64,000 nucleotides of DNA from Catonia carolina (Eukaryota; Arthropoda; Insecta; Hemiptera; Achilidae), in assembly GCA_035578175.1 (NCBI GenBank), contig JAQMRL010000012.1, positions 17,959,715 through 18,023,714 on the forward strand, given 5' to 3'. Numbering within the stretch: the first letter of the stretch is position 1; each line of letters opens with the position of its first letter. The notes under the pieces were generated by a model. That model made no database searches. It saw nothing but the letters and a program-made list of their open reading frames with translations, and was not told the DNA's origin. The position numbers and the translations under genes were made by a program. Positions 57,253-64,000 of this stretch are shown here, one piece after another.

Positions 57253-57961
57253 CGCAGTTGCTACCAGGGCATGGTTGCTTTGGGGCATATTTTACAAGGT
57301 TCAAACTTCATGAAGTACCGAAATGTCGGCTGTGCGATAGTGAAAAGGAGGAGTCCGTTTCGCATATTTTTGAAAGATGTCCCTATTTTAGCCTCGACAG
57401 AATGGAAACATCTGAGAAAACAGGCGTTCCACAGTGGATCCCAGAGAGAGTAGGGGCAGCGATGCTGCAGAATGAGGAGAGTTGGAAGGTGGTCACTCAG
57501 TTTGTGGAGAGGGTGGTCGGGAGACTACGGAGGGAAGAGACATATGGAGATCAGCGGGATCGCCCTCTCCCACAGTGAATCAATCCTATCCCGATCTCAG
57601 TAGGTAAGGTAGGCACACTAATTTCCTGAGCTGGTGTTGAAAGAGATAAATGAAAGTAAGAGAGTGAGTGTTGGTCAGTGACAGCGAGAGGGGAATTAGG
57701 CTACGGTTCCCTTCCACGCCCCGCTGACAGTATGTAAATTTTTTTTAACCCGAATTTCCCTTGTAGTATTGTATAAACAGTTTCGAGGGAGGTGGAGGGT
57801 TGTTTGCTGATGTCGAATCAAGTGACCAGGCGACGGGTTTTTGGTTGGTGAGGCGGTTGCGGCCTCCTTGGGGCTGGATGAGAACGCCTCAATTGAGTCC
57901 AACACTACTTCTCCCATCGTAAGGGAGTGAACATGAGTTTTTTCCTCGGATAAAAAAAGAG
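57253..57961 (+). mobile_element. 5'-truncated R1/I-like LINE 3' end
   Basis: Flanked by TGGTTTAG[C/A]TGA at 57241-57252 and 57962-57973 (one mismatch), inserted in another LINE. Carries the C-terminal coding end, a ~370-bp 3' untranslated region and an A-rich end (ATAAAAAAA). Confidence 0.8.
57255..57578 (+). pseudogene. LINE ORF2 C-terminal zinc-knuckle domain (truncated)
   Basis: Open from the truncation point: QLLPGHGCFGAYFTRFKLHE ('L.GHG.F..YL.RF'), then CRLCDSEKEESVSHIFERC, a C-x2-C...H-x4-C cluster typical of the C-terminus of R1/I-like LINE ORF2, then WIPERVGAAMLQNEESWKVV and a stop. The TTG at 57258 is only a convenience; the real protein began far upstream in the intact element. 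Confidence 0.8.
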
Positions 57962-58189
57962 TGGTTTAGATGAGATGGGAAATTTAAAAGTAGGCAACGA
58001 AACATACAGGAAGTTAGGGAATTCTGCTATCTAGGGAGTAAAATAACAAAGGATGGTAGAAGCACAAATGACATCAAAAGTAGGATTCCTCAAGCTAGAA
58101 AAGCCTTTGAAATGAAAAATTACTTACAAACATTGACTAGACTACTGCGCATCCACCATTGAGAGGCCAGTTGGTTTGAGTTGGGTTAT

Positions 58190-58385
58190 AACTTATGTTT
58201 AATCATGAGTAAACAATGTCAAATTAACAACATAACGAAATTTTAATCAGGAGTGAATGACGCAAAATGAAAATAAACCTCTGTTTAACTTAAAAATACA
58301 GAAAATAACTAATTAACGCTGAACTAAGCTCTGTAAAAGAAAATGCGTGAAATAAAGAGGTAGAATGTTTTATTTCCTATCTATA
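58190..58385 (+). repeat. family H fragment (5' internal)
   Basis: TATGTTTAATCATGAGTAAAC, GTGAATGACGCAAAATGAAA, CTGAACTAAGCTCTGTAAAA. Confidence 0.7.
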
Positions 58386-58915
58386 TATTTAAAACACAAA
58401 ATCGCTTCCAATGTTTTTTAAATGGGAATTCTATTAACTCCTAAATACAAAGTTCTGCCGAACGGATTTTTATAATTTGTTACATGGTTTTAAAGAGTAT
58501 TCTTTCCTGATTTGCCCAAAAGTTTTAAACTTGAAATTTATGCTCATATGAGCTTCATTTTACGAAATGAAAAAAGTAAATTTCGTTTATAACGTACAGT
58601 AACGTCCGTATAAGCGTAATGTATTGCGGTTCTCCCGCATTTACCCCCTTTATACCCACATTCCATAAGCGTACAGAATATGTCATCTCACAACACACTC
58701 TGTCGGTATTAGACATTGTGTTAACGTTCTCTTATTTAAAGTTTTGGTTTTAAACCGTTCTTTTCAGGGCGAAACTATCGTACTACAGACTGTGCTTTAG
58801 TCGGTACTCACCGTTCTTCTAAGAACGGTTAAATCTGTTGTTAACTTAAATTCATTTATTTCATAATAGTTTTGAAGCCCAAGAAAATTGTGCGAATTTA
58901 TTAAACACGGTTTCA
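58386..58915. other. no recognised feature
   Basis: Nothing recognised. Confidence 0.35.
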
Positions 58916-59012
58916 CTACGCTAGTAACTTTATTTTTATACATTTTTGTCGTTAAATGCATACTAAGGCCGCAATACTGAAAAATCTCATATTTTACTGA
59001 TTTTGATGAAAC
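58916..59012 (+). repeat. family H scrap
   Basis: TTTTGTCGTTAAATGCATAC and TAAGGCCGCAATACTGAAAA, the end of one internal unit. Confidence 0.6.
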
Positions 59013-59066
59013 AAATGTCATCGGATGGCGACCTTAAGTGGTGAGTTAAAAACTTTAATTTTTGGC

Positions 59067-59082
59067 GGCCCTGAAAAGGGCC
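59067..59082 (-). terminator. histone-like 3' stem-loop
   Basis: Minus strand GGCCCTTTTCAGGGCC: 6-bp stem, TTTT-start loop, preceded by AAAC and followed by GCCAAAAATTAAAG. It fits the metazoan histone mRNA 3' consensus GGYYCTTTTCAGRRCC. Confidence 0.6.
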
Positions 59083-59449
59083 GTTTAAGCGGTGGTCGTC
59101 TTAATGGGAAGCGTCGGTTGTAGTCATCGTGGCGGTCGAAAAGCTGGGCGACACGGCGTGTCGTCGTTCGGCGGAGACGTCATCTTCTTCCCTCGCAGTA
59201 GTGCGTCGATGGCTGCCTCGTCAGATCCGGTGGACGTAAGGCTCGGTTGAGGGACCGCTGTGGGCATCGCTCGCGGCAGTAGGTGATGACAGTCCGGTCG
59301 ACGGCTTACGCTGTTGCGTTGGCGAGCGGAAGCATCATCTTCTCTTGCCGGGTCATCGATGAGCCTTCGTTGGAGTTCGGTAGCCGTGTGCCGATGGTGG
59401 GTGTCTGCTGTCTGGATTGGAATTGAATCTCTCGGCTCAGTGTAGCGCT

Positions 59450-59458
59450 CTTTATATA
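59450..59458 (-). promoter_or_regulatory. TATA box, TATATAAAG
   Basis: Minus strand, bracketed by the inverted octamers AGCGCTCT and AGAGCGCT. A transcript would be expected to start near 59425. Confidence 0.5.
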
Positions 59459-59644
59459 GTTGCCGAGAGCGCTGTGGTAGAGGGCGGTTATTGGTATGGC
59501 CTTGATGACAAAGGCCTCTGTCGGTACGCCGCCACAAGACTACCACCCCTCTCAGAACTATTGGTGGCTCCCTCTGTCGCTACGTCGGAAGCTTTGATTC
59601 CCGGCAGCATAGTACTTAATCAAAGGGGGCGATGGTGACACAAA

Positions 59645-60795
59645 TAATTTTAATCAGGAGTGAATGACGCAAAATTAAAATCAACCTCTGTTCGACTTAA
59701 AAATACAGAAAATCAGTAATTACCGCTAAACTAGGCTCTTTAGAGAAACATACTTAAAAAAAAGTTGTAGGTTTTTTAATTTCCTACAACTTTGTTTACA
59801 TTTTTGTCGTAAAATTCATACCAAAGCCGCAATCTTCAGAAATTGTAGGTTTTTTAATGTTCTACAACTTTCATTATATACTTTTTGCGCTAAAATGCAT
59901 TTTAAGGTCACAATCTTAAAAACCCATTTTTTCTTCGAGAACTCAGGCTCCCTAAGAATAATTGCAGCAGACATGGCACTTACCCTAGCTTATAGAGCAT
60001 AAAAAATGTAAAAAAATCACGCAATTTTTAAAAAATCGTAGAAGCAGTTTTTACGAAAAGGTGAAAAATTTCACGAATGAACTACCACTTCCGGTTGACC
60101 GATTTTGATGAAAATTTTCGTTTATCCTAACTTACATTCAAGTTTAAACTTGATACTATACTCCGATCTTGAGATATTTTGTTCACTCATAAAGACTATT
60201 CGTTAAAAACATGTTTTTAGGTTCACGGGCCTGAAAACTTGTACAGTGGAAACCCCCTTATCCGGACACGCTTTATCCGGATCCTCCCATATCCGGAGAT
60301 AATAAATAAGGCCTAATAATAATAATAATAATACCTAATAATAAAAGTTTTGTAGAAATTCACGATTGCGTTATGTACACAACTGTACATAGCTTCTGTA
60401 TGTGGGCTGTAAAACCTATATAATACTGTACAGTATGTAGGCCTACATATTTTTATCTTTTTTGACTTGTTGTATACTGTAGTACGTTTTGTAAGAAAAT
60501 ATAGCCTATACATGTAAATTGTATTTGACAACTTGGCGTTTTTCAATTGTGTACATTTTTTGTACGTACAAACTGTATGTATTTCAGATTTATATTGTAT
60601 TACAGAAATTCAAACACCCCTTTTTGTATTCGCCATAACCGGATTTTCTCATATCCGGCGCTCTTTAAGTCCCAATTGATCCGGATAAGGGGGTTTCCAT
60701 TGAATATCCAGTAAAACCTCAATTCAGAAAAATCGAAATGAAAAGAATGCTTTCCTTCCCTACATATGTAGGGTATGTTCATGTAGGGCAAAAGA
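59645..60795 (+). repeat. family H copy carrying a pogo-like MITE
   Basis: Starts in the 5' leader (TTTTAATCAGGAGTGAATGA), both units (second shortened), ACTTCCGGTTGACCGATTTT, GACTATTCGTTAAAAACATG with almost no microsatellite, MITE at 60244-60702, then GAAAAGAATGCTTTCCTTCC and the end hairpin. Confidence 0.85.
60244..60702. mobile_element. pogo/Tigger-like MITE
   Basis: 459 bp with inverted ends CAGTGGAAACCCCCTTATCC and complement CAATGGAAACCCCCTTATCC, each followed by GGA and internal ATCCGG motifs. Left TA present, right reads AA (one change). The CAGTGGAA...TTATCCGGA end is typical of the pogo group. No transposase. Confidence 0.9.
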
Positions 60796-61339
60796 AAAGA
60801 AAAAGGCTCCTACGATTTTTTTTTAAATCGCCTCACTTAATACATTTTTTATGCTCTATAAGATAGGGTAGGAGCCATGTCGGCTGAAATTCTTGAGGAG
60901 GCTATTTTTTCCTAAAAAATTGTTTTTTTAAGATTACGGCTTTAATATGCATTTTAGCGCAAAAATGTATATAATAAAAGTTGTAGAAAATTTAAAAAGC
61001 TACAACTTTATTTCAAACATTTTTTGTGTAACGCTTAGTTTAGCGGTAATTAGCGATTTTCTGTGTATTTCACGAAACTGTGTAAAAAATCGATTTCTTT
61101 TAAAGATTTCAGCGTTAGTATGCATTTTACGAAAAAAAGTCTGTATAATCAAGTTTATAGGAAATTAAAATATCTACAACTTTTATTTAGAACATTTTTC
61201 TCTACAGAGCCTATTTTAGTGTGAAATAGTGATTTTCCGTATTTTTAAGCCAAACTGAGGTTGATTTTCATTTTGCAACATTCACTCATGATTAAAATAA
61301 GGTTATGTTTTATGAGGTTAGTTTTTTTTATTTCTAACG

Positions 61340-61370
<31 letters not shown>

Positions 61371-61419
61371 GGCGAATTCTCCTTGGATAGAAGACGTTAA
61401 GCACTATGACTCAGTTTCG

Positions 61420-62618
61420 TCATTTGTTTTTCTTATTGGTCCAGTAGGCCTTCATTGTTTCCGAGAAAGCTTTTTTGCGGTTTTCAGACCACTTTGGTCT
61501 AAACTGCTTCTCTCTTGAGGGCTCTGAAACTTTCCACTTGTCTACCTTGTGAAGGAATAAGTTTTTATTAAAAATTTCAGTTTGATGTATATTTGCGCTT
61601 TTTAGGTCCTTACGAATTTCGTCCAGCCAAGGTGTTGAAATTTTAAGTTTTGTTATATATTCAATTATTCTTTTTGTTAGCCTATCCTCCTGTAATCTGT
61701 TAAGATGTCCAAAGAACTTCAACCGCCTTTTACGCATGTCAATTTCAATGTTTGAATAGCTCTCTGTTGTTTTGTTGGATTGCAGCCTATACCCATCTTC
61801 TGTAAGTCGAGCCCCTAGAATCTTTCTAATAATTTTTCTTTCCTCCTTTTTGATTTCTTCGATTTCGTGTTTTCTGTTAAGTGCTAGTGTTTCGCTTGCG
61901 TAGAGGACCATTGGTTTAATAACTGTGTTGTAGTGCCGAATTTTAGTTTGTCTTGACATGGATTTTTTGTTGTAGAGATTTTGAACTAATCCTAGAGCTT
62001 TTTTCACTTTTTGGAGACGATTTTGTTGGGAAATTCTTTCAAGACCTGTTGGTTCAATGAATTCCCCCAAATATTTGAAGTATGGAACCTTGTTTATTCT
62101 ATCATATTTTGTCCTCAAGCTTATGATATCTATTTTTGAGGATATGAATTCCGTTTTCTCAAATGAGATTTTTTTTTTTTTTTTTAACGTCGCATCAACT
62201 GCAGTGGTCATTAGCGACGACGTTGGGGTGGAACTTTATGCGATGTAGGATGAAATGATTTTTTGTAACGTATGAAAATGTGCCATGCCTGAGTGGGATT
62301 CGAACCCATGACCGCATGATGAAAGGCGAGCACGTTACCAACTGCGCCAATGCGGCCGGCGCAGTTGTAGCCCTACTTTTTCAGCACATTCCTTTAATGT
62401 CTCAAGCTGCTTGATGGCGGTCTTCTCGTCATCCATTAATATAGCTAGATCGTCAGCAAAGGCGAGGTATGGTATGGAAAGGTTGTCTCTGGGAAAACCA
62501 AGTTGTACTGGCTTCCACTGTCCACATCTCTTCAGCTCTTTCTACCATTCTTCCATGACTGTCCAGAACGACGTTGAACAGAAGCGGAGAGAGTCCATCA
62601 CCCTGCCTGACACCTGTT
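61420..62618 (-). pseudogene. LINE reverse transcriptase, split by a SINE
   Basis: Minus strand. From the truncation: GVRQGDGLSPLLFNVVLD ('G..QGD.LSP.LFN..L'), frame change, YLAFADDLAILMDDEKTAIK (catalytic FADD at about 62445-62460), LKECAEKVGLQL; SINE 62168-62359; then ISFEKTEFISSKIDI, YFKYLGEFIEPTGLE ('YLG'), VIKPMVLYASETLALNRKHE ('YG.E...L') and DMRKRRLKFFGHLNRLQEDR, ending WTNKKNK and a stop at 61420-61422. The last 250 codons are uninterrupted, so the insertion is fairly recent. The first 15 codons of that long frame (from 62211) belong to the SINE. Confidence 0.9.
62168..62359 (-). mobile_element. SINE with a different tRNA head
   Basis: Minus strand: GCCGCATTGGCGCAGTTGGT (A box), GGGTTCGAATCCCACTCAGG (B box), then a body ending GTCGCTAATGACCACTGCAG and TTGATGCGACGTTA with an A18-type tail. 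The tail matches the Gly-tRNA SINEs while the head does not. It interrupts the LINE reverse transcriptase. Confidence 0.85.
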
Positions 62619-62706
62619 ACGTTTTATTATTAATATTTGGTTATATTGTTAATTATTTGCATTGCCAAAATTAAGTTGTGTGAGTGTTTTACACCAAATT
62701 TTTGCT

Positions 62707-63635
62707 ATACAAACAGTACCCGAGAGATTGCTGTTAAAAATTGCATGTTTTTTTGAGTTATTTTATTTTAAAAATTTAATGTCGTGGAGAAATGTTTATT
62801 GATTACGAATAAAAAAATTGAACTAATATTTTATAATATATCGTATAGTAGAGTTCTTCGTGCTATAGGCCTATATTTTAATGTAATGTTATTTTGAATG
62901 GATATATTTTCTTTGGAAATTTTCGATTGGTTAGTTTTTTTATACAATGTCTTTAGTTCTAAAATAACAACGGTTAGTTGGCGTTTTTTGTTATAACGTA
63001 AAATCTTTTAAGTTTGTGATAATTTATTAAAAATAACAACCGAAACTAAAAGATATTTATTTAATTGAATCGATGTATTGTTTGTTTTCGACTATTATGA
63101 CTTGTTACGTTCTGCCACTTATTTGCCAGCGTTATTATTTTAACTGGTACATCTTTTACCTAAAACTTGAGGAATTTTTTCCATACCGACTTAGGTGATA
63201 ATCAAACTATTTTCTTTGATGACCACGTAAGTCATCAGACTTCTTTTTTGTTTTGAACAACGGCAAAATAAGAGCGATTTACGTTCTTTCCCTATACATT
63301 CATATAAGGCAAGATAAATTAAAAATGAATACGTTGATAAACTAAAATAATTGTTTACTTTTCATAACATAAAATGGAGTAATGCTTTAATCTTCGGTTT
63401 AACTTGTGGAAATGAACTGTCAATTTAAAGATTAGGGTTTATTTCAGTTACAATTTCAATTATTCGTCTGAGCTTTCTAGATTTGTTTCGTTTAGAAATT
63501 CATTTGACACAGGGAAATACTGAAATGATAATATGACCATTTGCTTTTGATTAATACATAGAGAGCTTGTTTATACGAGGTTCGGTAATTTGAATGGTGT
63601 CAATATTTTTACTCTCTCTTACTGTACTAGAAGAT
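62707..63635. other. no recognised feature
   Basis: AT-rich. Confidence 0.4.
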
Positions 63636-63639
63636 AAAT

Positions 63640-64000
63640 AAGAAAGGAAAGTATTGTTTTCATGTCGATTTTTCGAAATCGATTTTTCACCGGAACTACA
63701 CGTTTCCAGATTCACTGAACAACAAAAAAACATGTTTTAACGAATTGGTCTGTGTGTGTATGTCTGTGAACAAAATACTGAACAACGGAAAACCACACGA
63801 AGTTGATAAATGGAACTTAAATTAGATTACTTTTAGGGAACCCATCAAGAACATTTTCATCATAATCGGCCAATCGGAAGTAGTAGTTAATTCGTGTATT
63901 TTTTACTTTTCGCGATTTTCTCAAAAACGGCTGCTACGACTTTTTTTAAATTACCTAATTTACTAAATTTGTCTACAAGATAGGGTCTGGTAAAATTCTT
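63640..64000 (-). repeat. family H copy running off the window
   Basis: GGAAAGTATTGTTTTCATGT, CGAATTGGTCTGTGTGTGTA (short microsatellite), CGGCCAATCGGAAGTAGTAG, to the TACAAGATAGGGTCTGGTAA segment at the window end. Confidence 0.8.

Larger units (their letters stand above)
56131..58145 (+). pseudogene. LINE reverse transcriptase split by two insertions
   Basis: Three pieces. 56131-56242: KEKIDAGIKIQG and ILRFADDIVVLAETKK (catalytic FADD at about 56200). 57148-57240: ILNGMDEVMRQDYFMKINKN and KTKVLCSS. 57974-58145: CYLGSKITKDGRSTNDIKSR and ARKAFEMKNYLQTLTR. In order these form the FADD-to-'YLG' stretch of one LINE. The solo LTR at 56248 and the second LINE at 57253 interrupt it. Stops and frame changes also present. 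Confidence 0.8.
59060..59640 (-). other. GC-rich island with TATA box and histone-type 3' stem-loop
   Basis: About 580 bp, clearly more GC-rich than its surroundings. On the minus strand it has a TATA box (59450-59458), about 360 bp of sequence, and a stem-loop identical in form to those ending replication-dependent histone mRNAs (59067-59082). The 140-codon minus frame (59546-59124, includes AIDALLRGKKMTSPPNDDT) is not a histone and starts upstream of the TATA box, so it is probably not the product. No known family recognised. Confidence 0.5.
61351..62618 (-). mobile_element. 5'-truncated LINE with 14-bp target duplication
   Basis: ACGTTTTATTATTA occurs at 61337-61350 and 62619-62632, exactly flanking the element. 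On the minus strand it runs from reverse-transcriptase motifs to an (AAT)n tail at 61345-61371. Inserted in a family H copy. Confidence 0.9.
60796..62700 (-). repeat. family H copy split by a LINE
   Basis: Begins at GGCTCCTACGATTTTTTTTT (no terminal hairpin or microsatellite), both units, leader, LINE at 61351-62618, then GTTAATTATTTGCATTGCCA and GTGTGAGTGTTTTACACC at the end. Inverted relative to the adjoining copy at 59645. Confidence 0.85.

Noticed and set aside
59124..59546. 140-codon minus frame as a genuine protein gene
   Set aside because: It begins upstream of the TATA box, has no recognised domain, and high GC inflates frame length. The stem-loop rather than this frame is the notable signal.

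Overview
This window is AT-rich nuclear DNA from an insect. The one host gene I can support is an orcokinin neuropeptide precursor, whose penultimate and last coding exons (367-502 and 28264-28540, + strand) flank a 27.8-kb intron. The peptides ([14 protein letters not shown] and two variants, each bounded by Lys/Arg sites) are of the insect orcokinin A type. A hemimetabolous insect, perhaps a hemipteran, is my best guess, but the sequence does not fix the species.

Nearly everything else is transposable-element debris. The dominant component is one interspersed family (here called family H) with about twenty full or partial copies. Full copies are about 0.9-1.1 kb. They have a hairpin at each end, a subterminal inverted repeat ACTTTCTCTTGCC, an internal CA/TG microsatellite, and a ~175-bp unit present in two or three tandem copies. 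This architecture resembles non-autonomous Helentron (DINE-1-like) elements. Other classes: Tc1/mariner elements at 12.0, 19.7, 26.6, 37.4 and 54.5 kb, with remnants at 14.4 and 20.9 kb; a THAP-domain element at 48.7 kb; a pogo-like MITE at 60.2 kb; a long-inverted-repeat element at 33.5 kb; tRNA-headed SINEs of at least two kinds; a solo LTR at 56.2 kb; and many decayed non-LTR retrotransposon (LINE) pieces carrying endonuclease, reverse-transcriptase or C-terminal motifs.

Layout: 0-28 kb is the orcokinin intron, filled with family H copies, SINEs, LINE pieces, a fold-back mariner (12 kb) and two deleted mariners (19.7 and 26.6 kb). 28.3-28.5 kb is the terminal orcokinin exon. 28.8-46 kb holds a 2.4-kb inverted-repeat element, several LINE pseudogenes, the long-TIR element and a nearly full-length DD41D mariner. 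46-64 kb holds SINEs, the THAP element, a mariner, a LINE interrupted by both a solo LTR and a second LINE, a GC-rich island with a TATA box and a histone-type 3' stem-loop, and an inverted pair of family H copies carrying further nested insertions.

Nested insertions with readable target-site duplications give a relative history: family H copies were in place before the fold-back mariner, the Gly-tRNA SINE at 25.1 kb, the pogo-like MITE and the LINE at 61.4 kb. That LINE was later hit by a SINE. No cellular tRNA, rRNA, CRISPR array or prokaryotic gene organisation is present.
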